A stretch of 64,000 bases of DNA from Rhodococcus qingshengii (GTDB lineage Bacteria > Actinomycetota > Actinomycetes > Mycobacteriales > Mycobacteriaceae): contig NZ_JAJNCL010000014.1 in assembly GCF_021025955.1 (NCBI RefSeq), positions 62,001 through 126,000 of the forward strand, read 5' to 3'. The stretch's first letter is position 1. Every line of letters begins with the position of its first letter. Under the pieces are notes generated by a model that saw only the letters and a list, made by a program, of their open reading frames with translations, did not search any database and was not told where the DNA came from. The translations under genes and the position numbers were made by a program. Below, in pieces: positions 45,795-55,170 of this stretch.

Positions 45795-46471
45795 CGTGAA
45801 ACCTCGAATCGCTTGCTCAGCTTGCCGAAGATCAAGCCCATGGGAAGTGTCAGGATCACGAAACCGACAGCGAAGATTCCACCGACGACGAAGATCGCGG
45901 CTTCGTTCTCGATCATCTTCTTCATCAGCGCTGACGCTTCGGAAACGCCGATCACCGCGGCGATGGTCGAGTTCTTGGTCAGTGCGATCAGCACGCTACC
46001 CAGCGGTGCTGTGACCGCGCGAAAAGCCTGAGGCAGGACGATCAGCCGAAGATTTTGTGCAAACGACAGACCGAGTGATCGGCCCGCTTCAGCCTGGCCG
46101 ACCGAAACGGTATTGATTCCCGATCGAAGTGACTCACACACGAACGCGGCGGTGTAGACACTGAGGCCGAGTACGGCGAGTCGGAAGTTGTTGTCTGTCA
46201 AGAACGTCGGTGAGTCCGACTTGGCGAGGTTGACTCCGAGCGTCTGCGACAGACCGAACAGGCAGAACAGCAGAATCAGTGTCAGGGGGGTGTTTCGGAA
46301 CACGGTCACGTACGCGGTACCCAGGAATCGGGCGACCGGGACCGGTGACACGCGCATGGCCGCAATCAGGACACCGATGATGACGGCGCCGATCGCGGAG
46401 AAGAACGTCAGCTGGATCGTGGTCCAGAAGGCTTCCAGAATCTGGTCGCCGTACTTGCTCAGAAGGTTCAC
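45791..46471 (-). CDS. gluC: Glutamate ABC transporter permease GluC
   Basis: The 226-residue permease has about five membrane segments, with [20 protein letters not shown] near the N-terminal half and the ATPase-coupling motif [20 protein letters not shown] near residue 121. It forms the membrane channel with GluD for glutamate import. It lies 100 nt after gluB, with a 13-bp-stem hairpin in the gap. Confidence 0.93.
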   Translation of the reverse strand: MNLLSKYGDQILEAFWTTIQLTFFSAIGAVIIGVLIAAMRVSPVPVARFLGTAYVTVFRNTPLTLILLFCLFGLSQTLGVNLAKSDSPTFLTDNNFRLAVLGLSVYTAAFVCESLRSGINTVSVGQAEAGRSLGLSFAQNLRLIVLPQAFRAVTAPLGSVLIALTKNSTIAAVIGVSEASALMKKMIENEAAIFVVGGIFAVGFVILTLPMGLIFGKLSKRFEVSR

Positions 46472-46515
46472 TTGCCGTCTCCCCAGATCACGGGATCTCC
46501 GTTGGTGGCGTCACG

Positions 46516-46547
46516 CGCTGCGGCTCCCGAAGTGGGGAGCCGCAGCG
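46516..46547 (-). terminator. Hairpin between gluB and gluC (possible attenuator)
   Basis: CGCTGCGGCTCCC and its inverse at 46535-46547 form a perfect 13-bp stem with loop GAAGTG, 24 nt after the gluB stop. There is no U tract, so termination would be partial or the structure may protect the gluB mRNA end. Inside operons of this class it often gives more binding protein than permease. Confidence 0.6.
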
Positions 46548-46570
46548 AGATTGACGGTGAAAAAAGCAGG

Positions 46571-47407
46571 TCAGTAACGATCAACGGTGGGCGGTGCCGG
46601 GATGGGGTAGCCCGAAGCGCCAACGGTGTTGTTGAAGGCTTCTTCCCATGCGCCGGTAGAGATCATCTTCTCGATGGCGTCGTTGATCTTGCCGCGACCC
46701 TCGGAATCGTCCTTGGCCAGGCCGACGCCGTACTTTTCGGTCGTGAACGGTTCTCCGACGACCTTCAGCTCGCCCGGGTACTGGGCAGCGTAGCCGGCGA
46801 GAATGATGTCGTCGGTGGTGACAGCGTCGACAGCGCCGTTACGCAGGGCCTCGACGCAAGCGGAGTAGGTGTCGAGCGGCTGGAGCTGGACGTCCTTGGC
46901 GTAGTTGTCCTGGATGTTCTGCGCCGGAGTCGAACCCGACACCGAGCAGAGCTTCTTGCCGCCGGTGAGCGAATCGGGGCCGGTGATGTCGGTGTTGTCG
47001 GAGCGAACGAGCAGCGACTGGCCCGCGATGAAGTACGGGCCGCCGAAGCTGACCTTCTCCTTGCGTGTGTCGGTGATCGAGTAGGTGGCGACGATGTAGT
47101 CGACCTCGCCGTTCTGGATCAACGTCTCGCGCTGGGCAGAAGGTGATTCCTTGAACGTGATGCCTTCGGGCTTCACGCCGAGTTCGTTGGCGATGTACCG
47201 GGCTACCTCGACGTCGAAACCGGAGAAGGTGCCGTCCGGATTACGCTGACCGAGGCCGGGCTGATCGAACTTGATGCCGACGGTGAGGGTGCCGTCGGAA
47301 GCGCTCTCGGTGATCGACTTGTTCTCCTCGCCGCCACCACAGGCGGTGGCAGCGAACGCGATAGCCATGATTCCGATTCCGAAACGGACGGAACGATTGA
47401 TCTTCAT
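46571..47407 (-). CDS. gluB: Glutamate-binding lipoprotein GluB
   Basis: The 278-residue solute-binding protein has a lipoprotein signal (INRSVRFGIGIMAIAFAATA then CGGGEEN, cleavage before Cys22) and a periplasmic-binding fold (GTLTVGIKFDQPGLGQRNPD, ITFKESPSAQRETLIQNGEV, VDAVTTDDIILAGYAAQ). It binds glutamate outside the membrane and delivers it to GluCD. The ATG at 47407 follows AGAGGA; a longer frame upstream would add non-signal sequence. A short direct repeat (GTGCAGTCGAG, period 18) lies in the gluA-gluB gap. Confidence 0.94.
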   Translation of the reverse strand: MKINRSVRFGIGIMAIAFAATACGGGEENKSITESASDGTLTVGIKFDQPGLGQRNPDGTFSGFDVEVARYIANELGVKPEGITFKESPSAQRETLIQNGEVDYIVATYSITDTRKEKVSFGGPYFIAGQSLLVRSDNTDITGPDSLTGGKKLCSVSGSTPAQNIQDNYAKDVQLQPLDTYSACVEALRNGAVDAVTTDDIILAGYAAQYPGELKVVGEPFTTEKYGVGLAKDDSEGRGKINDAIEKMISTGAWEEAFNNTVGASGYPIPAPPTVDRY

Positions 47408-47516
47408 GAAGATCCTCTCGGTTGTCGACATGCAAACGGTGCAGTCGAGATGAAAAGTGCAGTCGAGCCAGTTGTCTTGTGGACGAGAGCAGGACTGTGT
47501 CGGAGGGGGACTGTGA

Positions 47517-48299
47517 TCAGTGAGTGAGGATCTTGCCGAGGAAGTCCTTGGCCCGATCCGACTTGGGATGGGTGAAGAACTCTTCGGGCGTGGTGTCTTC
47601 GACGACCTGACCGTCAGCCATGAACAGCACACGATCGCCGGCCTTACGCGCGAAGCCCATCTCGTGCGTGACCACGAGCATGGTCATGCCTTCCTTGGCG
47701 AGGGAGGTCATGACGTCGAGGACCTCGTTGACCATCTCGGGGTCGAGAGCGGAGGTGGGCTCGTCGAAAAGCATCACCTTGGGCCGCATCGCAAGAGCGC
47801 GAGCGATCGCGACACGCTGCTGCTGGCCACCGGAAAGCTGTGCCGGGTACTTGTCAGCCTGATTGGCGATACCGACGCGTTCGAGCAACGCCTGCGCCGT
47901 CTTCTTGGCGTCGTCCTTCTTCGCCTTGCGGACCTTCATCGGTGCGAGCATGACGTTCTCGAGGATCGTCTTGTGTGCGAACAAGTTGAAGGACTGAAAG
48001 ACCATCCCGACGTCGGCACGAAGTGCGGCAAGTGCTTTGCCCTCCTCGGGGAGCGTCTTGCCGTCGACGGCGATGGTGCCCGAGTCGATGGGTTCGAGGC
48101 GATTGATGGTGCGGCACAGAGTCGACTTACCGGAGCCCGACGGACCCAGGACGATCACCACTTGGCCCTTGGGTACCTCGAGATTGACCTCTTGCAGGAC
48201 GTGAAGTTCCCCGAAGTGTTTGTTCACCGAGGTCATCGAAATCATGGATGTGGAATCGCCGGAGGTGGTCGGCGTCGTCGCATCGTCGGCTTGGGTCAT
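47517..48299 (-). CDS. gluA: Glutamate ABC transporter ATPase GluA
   Basis: The 260-residue ATPase shows Walker A ([20 protein letters not shown]), Q-loop ([20 protein letters not shown]), signature ([17 protein letters not shown]) and Walker B ([13 protein letters not shown]). It powers GluBCD. The start at 48299 adds about 18 residues (Thr/Ser-rich) before [12 protein letters not shown]; the downstream ATG at 48245 is an alternative start. The gene is divergent from miaB. Confidence 0.93.
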   Translation of the reverse strand: MTQADDATTPTTSGDSTSMISMTSVNKHFGELHVLQEVNLEVPKGQVVIVLGPSGSGKSTLCRTINRLEPIDSGTIAVDGKTLPEEGKALAALRADVGMVFQSFNLFAHKTILENVMLAPMKVRKAKKDDAKKTAQALLERVGIANQADKYPAQLSGGQQQRVAIARALAMRPKVMLFDEPTSALDPEMVNEVLDVMTSLAKEGMTMLVVTHEMGFARKAGDRVLFMADGQVVEDTTPEEFFTHPKSDRAKDFLGKILTH

Positions 48300-48447
48300 A
48301 AACGAGAACCTTAGGCGTAGTTTGCGTCGACGCCCGTGATTTCGCCATGGTTCTTGCCATATGTAATGGAAATTTTACTGTGACGACGTTTATGTCGCGT
48401 TTCGGCTGTTTATCAGGGCGTTATTACACGTCGTAGTGGACGTGAGC

Positions 48448-48453
48448 TAGGCT
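48448..48453 (+). promoter_or_regulatory. Possible -10 box for miaB
   Basis: TAGGCT ends 5 nt before the GTG at 48459. The spacing is shorter than the 7 nt seen at other genes, and there is no ribosome site, so a leaderless or nearly leaderless start is possible. Confidence 0.35.
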
Positions 48454-48458
48454 GAAGC

Positions 48459-50024
48459 GTGTCACTGATCGACGAAATGTCCCCTGCACTTCCGGAGCCG
48501 ACTGCAGTTCCGGAGCCGACTGCGACGCCTGTTCGCACCTACGAGGTGCGGACGTACGGCTGTCAGATGAACGTCCACGATTCCGAGCGACTGTCCGGTC
48601 TGCTCGAGGACGCCGGGTATTCGAAGGCTGAGACCGGAACCGATCCTGACCTTGTCGTCTTCAATACGTGTGCAGTGCGTGAGAACGCGGACAACAAGTT
48701 GTACGGCAACCTCAGCCAGCTCGCCCCGAACAAGGAGGCGAACCCCGACATGCAGATCGCCGTCGGTGGATGCCTGGCTCAGAAGGATCGTGACACCGTC
48801 GTCAAGAAGGCGCCGTTCGTCGATGTCGTCTTCGGCACCCACAACATCGGCTCGCTTCCCGCGCTGCTCGATCGTGCGCGTCATAATCAACGTGCCGAAG
48901 TCGAAATCCTCGACGCACTCGAGGCCTTTCCGTCGACACTGCCGGCAAAGCGTGAATCTGCCTACGCGGGTTGGGTTTCCATCTCGGTAGGCTGCAACAA
49001 CACGTGCACGTTCTGCATCGTTCCGGCCCTGCGCGGCAAGGAAGTGGACCGTCGTCCCGGAGACATTCTGGCCGAGGTTCAGGCGCTCGTCGACGAGGGC
49101 GTCTCCGAAGTGACCCTGCTCGGGCAGAACGTCAACGCCTACGGCGTGTCGTTCGCCGATCCGGAGCAACCGCGCGATCGCGGCGCCTTCGCCTCCCTCT
49201 TGAAGGCGTGCGGACACATCGACGGCCTCGAACGTGTGCGATTCACATCCCCGCACCCGGCGGAATTCACCGACGACGTCATCGAAGCGATGGCAACCAC
49301 TCCTAACGTCTGCCCGCAGCTGCACATGCCGCTGCAGTCCGGCTCGGACAAGGTTCTCAAGGCGATGAAGCGCTCGTACCGCAAGTCGAAGTACCTCGGG
49401 ATCATCGAGAAGGTGCGCGCCGCAATGCCGCACGCCGCCATCACCACGGACATCATCGTCGGGTTCCCGGGGGAGACGGAAGAGGATTTCGAGGAGACTC
49501 TGGACGTCGTGCGCAAGGCGCGATTCTCCAATGCCTACACCTTCCAGTACTCCAAGCGCCCAGGTACGCCGGCGGCCGAAATGGCCGATCAACTACCCAA
49601 AGAGGTTGTCCAGGAACGCTATATGCGATTGCTCGCGGTTCAGGAAGAAGTGAACATCGAGGAGAATCGCAAACTCGTCGGCACCGAGGTGGAACTGCTG
49701 GTGGCAGCCGGGGAGGGCCGCAAGAACGCAGCGACTCACCGCCTCAGCGGTCGTGCGCGTGACGGCAGACTGGTTCATTTCCGACCTGAGGGAAACCTCG
49801 ACGGCGCAATCCGACCCGGCGACGTGGTGACGGTCGTCGTCACCCACGGAGCTCCTCATCACCTCGTGGCCGATGACGGGGTGCTCACGCACCGTCGGAC
49901 GCGCGCCGGTGATTCGTTCGAAAAGGGCATCACACCCAAGACCCCGCCCATCGGCGTAGGTCTCGGTCTACCGAAGATCGGTGCCCCGGCCCCACAACCC
50001 GTCCAGATGGGATGCAACGCATGA
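48459..50024 (+). CDS. miaB: tRNA-2-methylthio-N6-dimethylallyladenosine synthase
   Basis: The 521-residue radical-SAM enzyme converts i6A37 to ms2i6A37 in tRNA. It has the N-terminal UPF0004 domain ([20 protein letters not shown] near residue 30, with [12 protein letters not shown] and VGGCLAQKD cluster cysteines), the radical-SAM motif [20 protein letters not shown] near 175, and a TRAM domain at about 390-450. The N-terminal repeat PEPTA precedes the domain. GTG start at 48459. It is longer than most MiaB owing to a C-terminal Thr/Pro/Gly-rich tail. Confidence 0.95.
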   Translation: MSLIDEMSPALPEPTAVPEPTATPVRTYEVRTYGCQMNVHDSERLSGLLEDAGYSKAETGTDPDLVVFNTCAVRENADNKLYGNLSQLAPNKEANPDMQIAVGGCLAQKDRDTVVKKAPFVDVVFGTHNIGSLPALLDRARHNQRAEVEILDALEAFPSTLPAKRESAYAGWVSISVGCNNTCTFCIVPALRGKEVDRRPGDILAEVQALVDEGVSEVTLLGQNVNAYGVSFADPEQPRDRGAFASLLKACGHIDGLERVRFTSPHPAEFTDDVIEAMATTPNVCPQLHMPLQSGSDKVLKAMKRSYRKSKYLGIIEKVRAAMPHAAITTDIIVGFPGETEEDFEETLDVVRKARFSNAYTFQYSKRPGTPAAEMADQLPKEVVQERYMRLLAVQEEVNIEENRKLVGTEVELLVAAGEGRKNAATHRLSGRARDGRLVHFRPEGNLDGAIRPGDVVTVVVTHGAPHHLVADDGVLTHRRTRAGDSFEKGITPKTPPIGVGLGLPKIGAPAPQPVQMGCNA

Positions 50025-50611
50025 CCTCGCAACACGAGAACAAGACACCACAGCCGGGCGACGACGCCTTCGAGGGCTACCGCAAGGATCTCGACGACGC
50101 GGAACGCAAGGTCGCGGGAGAAATCGATCCGGGTGCGCGCGCCATGGTTGTCGCGGTTGCGGTGCTCGTGCTGGTCGGCACCCTTGCACTGCCCCACGCC
50201 GGAGTGGCGAACGGTTGGGATGTGCTCGCGTACAACCAAGACGCGGAAACCGAACGGATTGCACTGTTCTCACGCTTGTTCGTGTGGTTCGTCGTCGTCT
50301 TCGGCATCGGATTCTCGATGCTCGCGCTGGTCACGCGGCGTTGGAGTCTGGCCTGGGTCGCACTCGCCGGCAGTGCCGTGGCGAGCGCCCTCGGGATGAT
50401 GGCTGTCTGGTCCCGTCAGACCATTCCTGCCGGTTTCAACGTGGCGGGACCGTCGATCGGGCTGATCATCGGATGGTTTGCCGTGGTGTTCTTGACATTC
50501 CACTGGCTCAAGGTGGTCTGGACACGAACCAACATTCAGCTCGCTGCCGAGGAACAACGCCGGATCGCTGCGGCTGAAGCCGAAAAGCATCAGGAATGGA
50601 ACGTCGGCTGA
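50021..50611 (+). CDS. Conserved membrane protein downstream of miaB (Rv2732c-like)
   Basis: The 196-residue protein has a cytoplasmic N-terminus ([20 protein letters not shown]), about four membrane segments ([77 protein letters not shown]) and an Ala/Glu/Arg C-terminal helix. ATG overlaps the miaB stop by 4 nt, so expression is coupled. Function is unknown. A comparable gene follows miaB in mycobacteria. Confidence 0.8.
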   Translation: MTSQHENKTPQPGDDAFEGYRKDLDDAERKVAGEIDPGARAMVVAVAVLVLVGTLALPHAGVANGWDVLAYNQDAETERIALFSRLFVWFVVVFGIGFSMLALVTRRWSLAWVALAGSAVASALGMMAVWSRQTIPAGFNVAGPSIGLIIGWFAVVFLTFHWLKVVWTRTNIQLAAEEQRRIAAAEAEKHQEWNVG

Positions 50612-50657
50612 CACAGCGTAGCCCTGCCGAACCGGCGGACCGCCCACCCAAAGCGCA

Positions 50658-50701
50658 CAACAACGCCGGCTGACCCCTTTCGGAGTCAGCCGGCGTTGTT
50701 G
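50658..50701. terminator. Strong hairpin terminator between convergent genes
   Basis: CAACAACGCCGGCTGAC at 50658-50674 and its exact inverse at 50685-50701 form a 17-bp stem with a 10-nt loop (CCCTTTCGGA). It lies between the miaB-operon end (50611) and the converging DUF349 gene end (50725), consistent with bidirectional termination. Confidence 0.8.
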
Positions 50702-50724
50702 TCGATAAACTCGTTTGTTGTCGA

Positions 50725-52110
50725 CTACTCGTTGACAGCGCTCTCGGCAGCTTCGGCCCACTCGCGCCACTGCTTTGCCTGAGCGAGAGCCTTCTCGGCG
50801 TCCTTCGTCTTTCCGGCAGCCTGAGCCTTCGCGGCCTGCTCCTCGAACTGGCTCACCCGCTCCTTGAACTGCGCGACGCGGGCCAGCGCTTCCGGATCGG
50901 TACGGCGCCACTCGGCGTCGACGGCGTCGCGCACCTTGGTTTCGATGGCCCGGAGCTTCGCTTCGAGTTCCTGCATTCGATCGCGCGGAACCTTGCCGAT
51001 CGCGTCCCACTTCTCCTGCAGGTCGCGAAGCGCTGCGCGAGCGTTCTCGAGTCCGTGTGCCGGATCGATGTTCGCGTTCGCAGCGAGCAACTCTTCCTTC
51101 GCGACCGCGTTCTGCTCGAATTCGGCGTCGCGCTCGGATGCAGCAGCGTTGCGGGCGGCGAAGAACACGTCCTGAGCGCCCTTGAATCGCTTCCACAGGT
51201 TGTCGTCGGCCTCGCGCGGCGCGCGGCCGGCAGCTTTCCACTCGCTGAGCAGATCGCGGAATTCTCCAGCGGTCTGTCCCCATTCGGTGGAGGTCGACAG
51301 CTTCTCGGCGCGCTCGACCAGTTCTTCCTTCGTCGAACGGGCGCTCGCACGATCGCGATCGAGTTCCGCGAAGTGGGCTCCACGTCGTCGGTTGAAGGAT
51401 TCACGAGCCTTCGAGTACCGCTTCCACAGTGCGTCGTCGACCTTGCGGTCGATTCCGCGAATCGTCTTCCACTCGTCGAGAATCTCGCGCAGTCGATCAC
51501 CCGCGGTCTTCCACTGGGTCGACTCCGAACCGATCTGTTCGGCCTCGACTGCGAGGGCCTCCTTGCGGGCGGTGCTCGCCGCGCGAGACTGTTCCTTCTC
51601 TTCCTTCGCGTGCGCCGCGGCCTCGTCGGATCCGGCGATGATCACGTCGAGCCGGCGGGCCAAAGCGTCGAGGTCACCGATCACGGCGGCGGTCGAGAGG
51701 GATTCGGACAGAGCGATAGCGGCAGCCTTGGTTTTCTTTGCGTCTCCGGCGCCCGACGTCAGTCGCGCCTCGAGTAGCGAGACCTCGGTCGCGAGGTCGT
51801 CGTAGCGACGACCGAAATGGGCGAGGCCCTCGGTGGCGTCGCCGGCCTGCCACGAACCGATCTGACGTTCACCGTCGGCGGTCTTCACCCAGGCGGTGCC
51901 GTCGTCCTCGACGCGGCCGAACTTGCTCGGGTCGCTGGTTGGTGCAGCGGTGACGGCATGCGAGGCCGCTGGACCGGGGCGAGGTGCTCCGGGGCGGGGC
52001 GCACCGGGGCGTGGTCCACCAGGTTTGGGTGCTCCGGGTTTGGGAGCAGCCGGGCTCGGGCTGGCCGAACTGCTGTCGGCGCCGGTGGTGGGTTCACTGT
52101 TCTCGGTCAT
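50725..52110 (-). CDS. DUF349 protein (Rv2731-like)
   Basis: The 461-residue protein has four DUF349-type helical repeats, recognisable by [40 protein letters not shown] and [20 protein letters not shown], each with W-x6-R. The N-terminus (residues about 16-55) is an Ala/Pro/Gly/Lys spacer with tandem P-K/R-P-G-A, and it ends in a coiled coil ([20 protein letters not shown]). The start at 52110 follows GAGGA; upstream in-frame residues are not family-like. Function is unknown; in other bacteria DUF349 proteins are large, repeat-rich and nucleic-acid or ribosome linked. Confidence 0.85.
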   Translation of the reverse strand: MTENSEPTTGADSSSASPSPAAPKPGAPKPGGPRPGAPRPGAPRPGPAASHAVTAAPTSDPSKFGRVEDDGTAWVKTADGERQIGSWQAGDATEGLAHFGRRYDDLATEVSLLEARLTSGAGDAKKTKAAAIALSESLSTAAVIGDLDALARRLDVIIAGSDEAAAHAKEEKEQSRAASTARKEALAVEAEQIGSESTQWKTAGDRLREILDEWKTIRGIDRKVDDALWKRYSKARESFNRRRGAHFAELDRDRASARSTKEELVERAEKLSTSTEWGQTAGEFRDLLSEWKAAGRAPREADDNLWKRFKGAQDVFFAARNAAASERDAEFEQNAVAKEELLAANANIDPAHGLENARAALRDLQEKWDAIGKVPRDRMQELEAKLRAIETKVRDAVDAEWRRTDPEALARVAQFKERVSQFEEQAAKAQAAGKTKDAEKALAQAKQWREWAEAAESAVNE

Positions 52111-52249
52111 CGGTCCTCGTCTCTGCCGCGCGTCACGGCTGCCTGATCGCATTCCTGGTTCCATTGAACCCGGTACTCACGTTCTCCGACTATTGAATCA
52201 GGTAGAAGGGCGTGAGGTCGCCACCTCGGGGTCGACTAGCGTGGCAACT

Positions 52250-52996
52250 GTGTTGACTTCCGCTGTTCTCGTCCCCTCGGCGCCGTTGCTCGTGCCGGAA
52301 TTGTCCGGTGATTCGGCCGAGGCCGCCCAGGTGCGCGCTGCGGCATCGGCCGCCGTGCGCCAGCTGTCTTACGAGGCAGTTCAATGGGTAGGCGTCGGTG
52401 TCGACTCCGAGAATGCAGCTGAAGAACTCTGGCGAACTGGCGTCGGACGTGGGCGGATCGGGACTTTCGCGGGATTCGGCGCCGATGTCCGGACGTCTCT
52501 GGATGCGGATGCTGCAGGCGAACCGGTGCCATCCCTCGAACTCTGCGCCCTCGTTGCCGGCTGGCTGCGTGCCCGTGCGGGTGTGGAGATCACCGTCGAC
52601 ATGCACGTTGTCAGCCCGGAGGCGTCTGCGAGTGAGTGCCGTGAATTCGGGCATCAACTCCGCAAGCAACTCGACAGCGACAACCGACCGCAGGGACTTC
52701 TGATCGTGGCTGACGGTGCATCCACATTGACGGCAAAGGCGCCGGGAAGCTTCGACGAGCGCGCTGCGGGCGTGCAATCGATCATCGACGATGCCCTGGC
52801 TGCCGGTGACCCGGAGGCACTTCTTGCTCTCGATCCGCAGCTTTGCCGGAGTGTCGGAGTTCAGGGGCGTGCGGCATGGCAGGTCCTGGCCGGTGTCTTC
52901 ACGGACTCGCCCCGATCAGCTCGTCCTCGTTCGACGGTCGACTACAGCGGTGCGCCGTTCGGCGTCGGCTACCACGTCGGGACGTGGCGGCCGTGA
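52250..52996 (+). CDS. Conserved protein upstream of miaA (Rv2728c-like)
   Basis: The 248-residue Ala-rich protein ([20 protein letters not shown] at the N-terminus, [80 protein letters not shown] C-terminal segment) has N-terminal P-S-A-P-L-L seen in extradiol-dioxygenase-like folds, but I cannot see a metal triad. The GTG overlaps nothing upstream; the stop TGA overlaps the miaA GTG (GTGA, 52993-52996). Function unknown; conserved neighbour of miaA. An in-frame GTG at 52241 is an alternative start. Confidence 0.75.
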   Translation: MLTSAVLVPSAPLLVPELSGDSAEAAQVRAAASAAVRQLSYEAVQWVGVGVDSENAAEELWRTGVGRGRIGTFAGFGADVRTSLDADAAGEPVPSLELCALVAGWLRARAGVEITVDMHVVSPEASASECREFGHQLRKQLDSDNRPQGLLIVADGASTLTAKAPGSFDERAAGVQSIIDDALAAGDPEALLALDPQLCRSVGVQGRAAWQVLAGVFTDSPRSARPRSTVDYSGAPFGVGYHVGTWRP

Positions 52997-53919
52997 ACGT
53001 TCCTGAAGAACTTCGCCCGATTGCAGTTGTCGGTCCGACAGCGTCGGGAAAGTCCGATCTCGCATTGGCGTTGGCCGAGGAATTCGGCGGCGAGATCATC
53101 AACATCGACGCGATGCAGCTCTATCGCGGCATGGATATCGGGACGGCGAAACTGACGCTCGCCGAGCGCCGTGGGATTCCCCATCACCTGCTCGACGTTC
53201 TCGACGTGACGGAGACCGCCACCGTCGCGCGTTATCAAACCGACGCGATCGCGATCGCCGAGAACCTGATCGCGGCAGGCACGGTTCCGGTGATCGTCGG
53301 CGGCTCCATGATGTACGTCCAGTCTTTGCTCGACGAATGGTCCTTTCCGGCAACGGATCCCGACGTTCGTGCAAAGTGGGAAGCGGTGCTGGCCGAGGGT
53401 GGGGTCGATGCGGTGCACGCGGCGCTCGTTGCTGCCGATCCGGTCGCGGCGGCCTCGATACTGCAGACGGACGGTCGGCGGATGGTTCGGGCGCTCGAAG
53501 TCGTCGAACTGACAGGTCAGCCCTTTGCTGCCTCGGCGCCTCAGATCGGTGACCCTCGTTGGGGAACCCGCATTCTCGGTGTGGATCGTGACACCGAAGA
53601 ACTCGACGCCCGGATTCGCTTGCGAACGGAGCTGATGTTCTCGGGCGGACTTGTCGATGAGGTTTCCGCACTTGTCGAGCAAGGATTGCGTGAGGGCGTC
53701 ACAGCGCCGCGAGCGATCGGCTATGCGCAGGTGCTCGCATATTTCGACGGTGAATACGATCTGGCCGAAGCGCTCGAACGGACGTTCATCGGGACGCGGC
53801 GTTACGTTCGCCGCCAACGATCGTGGTTCCGTCGTGACACCCGCGTGCAGTGGCTCGACGGTGCCGATCCGGAGTTGGCCAACTCCGCCTTCGCGGCCCT
53901 CGCAGATCGCGGTCTGTGA
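52993..53919 (+). CDS. miaA: tRNA dimethylallyltransferase
   Basis: The 308-residue enzyme adds dimethylallyl to A37 of tRNAs, preparing the substrate of MiaB. It has the P-loop [20 protein letters not shown] near residue 9, [18 protein letters not shown] near 36, HHLLDVLDV, and [15 protein letters not shown] near 104. The GTG at 52993 overlaps the upstream stop. MiaB lies 3.0 kb away on the same strand with the DUF349 gene between. Confidence 0.95.
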   Translation: MNVPEELRPIAVVGPTASGKSDLALALAEEFGGEIINIDAMQLYRGMDIGTAKLTLAERRGIPHHLLDVLDVTETATVARYQTDAIAIAENLIAAGTVPVIVGGSMMYVQSLLDEWSFPATDPDVRAKWEAVLAEGGVDAVHAALVAADPVAAASILQTDGRRMVRALEVVELTGQPFAASAPQIGDPRWGTRILGVDRDTEELDARIRLRTELMFSGGLVDEVSALVEQGLREGVTAPRAIGYAQVLAYFDGEYDLAEALERTFIGTRRYVRRQRSWFRRDTRVQWLDGADPELANSAFAALADRGL

Positions 53920-53932
53920 CACGGTCGACGAC

Positions 53933-54100
53933 GTGGAGGGCGACGATCAACGGGAAGATCGGGACACGCTGGTAGCCACACGTCGAGGCGCGGGTTGGCT
54001 ACCAGTGCTTCTTCTGCTCGTCGCTCTTCTCGCTGTCGGCGGGTGCCGATCCATTTGTGAACACAGTGGCGATCTGACCTGGATGCGTGTGCCGACATAA
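53933..54100 (+). CDS. Possible small lipoprotein, 55 aa
   Basis: In the 306-base gap between miaA and dapF an in-frame GTG at 53933 opens a 55-residue frame ending TAA at 54100. It has a basic lead ([16 protein letters not shown]), a hydrophobic core ([16 protein letters not shown]) resembling a lipobox (LAVGGC) and a short tail ([17 protein letters not shown]). There is no good ribosome site, so it may be chance. The rest of the gap holds only the dapF leader. Confidence 0.3.
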   Translation: MEGDDQREDRDTLVATRRGAGWLPVLLLLVALLAVGGCRSICEHSGDLTWMRVPT

Positions 54101-54212
54101 TGACCTGTCGGGGGGCAAGGTGGTGCTTGACCCTTAGTGCCGTCCGGATTCACGTACGAACAGAACGTGGTGGTCACCGCGTTACCCGCGGAGGACGGTC
54201 GGTACGTCCGGA

Positions 54213-54218
54213 TAGGAT
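54213..54218 (+). promoter_or_regulatory. -10 box for dapF
   Basis: TAGGAT is 7 nt upstream of the ATG at 54226 (GGCGACC between). It supports this ATG over the in-frame ATG at 54217, which overlaps the box, and predicts a leaderless transcript. Confidence 0.5.
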
Positions 54219-54225
54219 GGCGACC

Positions 54226-55095
54226 ATGGACTTCAGTAAGGGACACGGCACGCAGAACGACTTCGTTGTTCTCCCTGACCTCGACGTTCGGATCGATCTC
54301 GAACCGGCGCGAGTTTCAGCGTTGTGTGATCGTCAGCGTGGTCTCGGCGCCGACGGCATCCTCCGTGTTGCACGGGCAGGCGCTCTGACGGACGCGGGCG
54401 TGCTCACCGCGCTCCCGGACGGCGTCGCTGCCGAAGACTGGTTCATGGACTACCGCAACGGCGACGGATCCACCGCGGAGATGTGCGGAAACGGCGTTCG
54501 TGTGTTTGCGCACTATCTCAAGGCCTCCGGCCTGGAGAGCAAAGACGAGTTCGTGGTCGGCAGCCGCGCGGGAGCGCGTCCGGTTGTGGTGCACAGCTAC
54601 AACGCCACACGCGGCGACGTGACCGTGGCGATGGGCCCGATCAAGGACCTCGGCACCAGTTCGGCAACAATCGACGGCCGCGTCTTCTCCGGTGTCGGCA
54701 TCGACGTCGGCAATCCGCATTTGGCGTGTGTCGACGAGCATGTGACTGCAGAGGTTTTGAGTGCACTCGATTTAACTGTCTCTCCGGGCTTCGACCCCGG
54801 GTTCTTCCCACACGGGGTCAACATCGAGATCGTGACACCGATCCACGACGGTGGGGTCCACATGCGCGTTCACGAGCGCGGTGTGGGCGAGACTCGTTCC
54901 TGCGGAACCGGGACGGTCGCAGCTGCGGCTGCGGCGCTGAAGTACGACGGCCGCGAGGAGGGTTCGGTCCTGGTGCGCGTTCTCGGCGGAGAAGTGCAAG
55001 TCACCGTGGAAAGCGGAGAAGGGTCCTTGCGAGGGCCCTCGGTTCTGGTGGCGAGCGGAACGATCAGCGACGCCTGGTGGAAATCGCTTGTGTGA
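54226..55095 (+). CDS. dapF: Diaminopimelate epimerase
   Basis: The 289-residue enzyme interconverts LL- and meso-diaminopimelate for lysine and peptidoglycan. It has the two catalytic-Cys regions: [19 protein letters not shown] near residue 72 and [20 protein letters not shown] near 220, and the N-terminal [16 protein letters not shown]. It follows the miaA gene in the mycobacterial order; hflX is 75 nt downstream. Confidence 0.96.
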   Translation: MDFSKGHGTQNDFVVLPDLDVRIDLEPARVSALCDRQRGLGADGILRVARAGALTDAGVLTALPDGVAAEDWFMDYRNGDGSTAEMCGNGVRVFAHYLKASGLESKDEFVVGSRAGARPVVVHSYNATRGDVTVAMGPIKDLGTSSATIDGRVFSGVGIDVGNPHLACVDEHVTAEVLSALDLTVSPGFDPGFFPHGVNIEIVTPIHDGGVHMRVHERGVGETRSCGTGTVAAAAAALKYDGREEGSVLVRVLGGEVQVTVESGEGSLRGPSVLVASGTISDAWWKSLV

Positions 55096-55170
55096 TAACG
55101 CCCGCGTGAAATACGCCTGCAGGAAATACGGATGCATCGTGCCCGGGTTTCGTGGGACCATGGATCTTGT

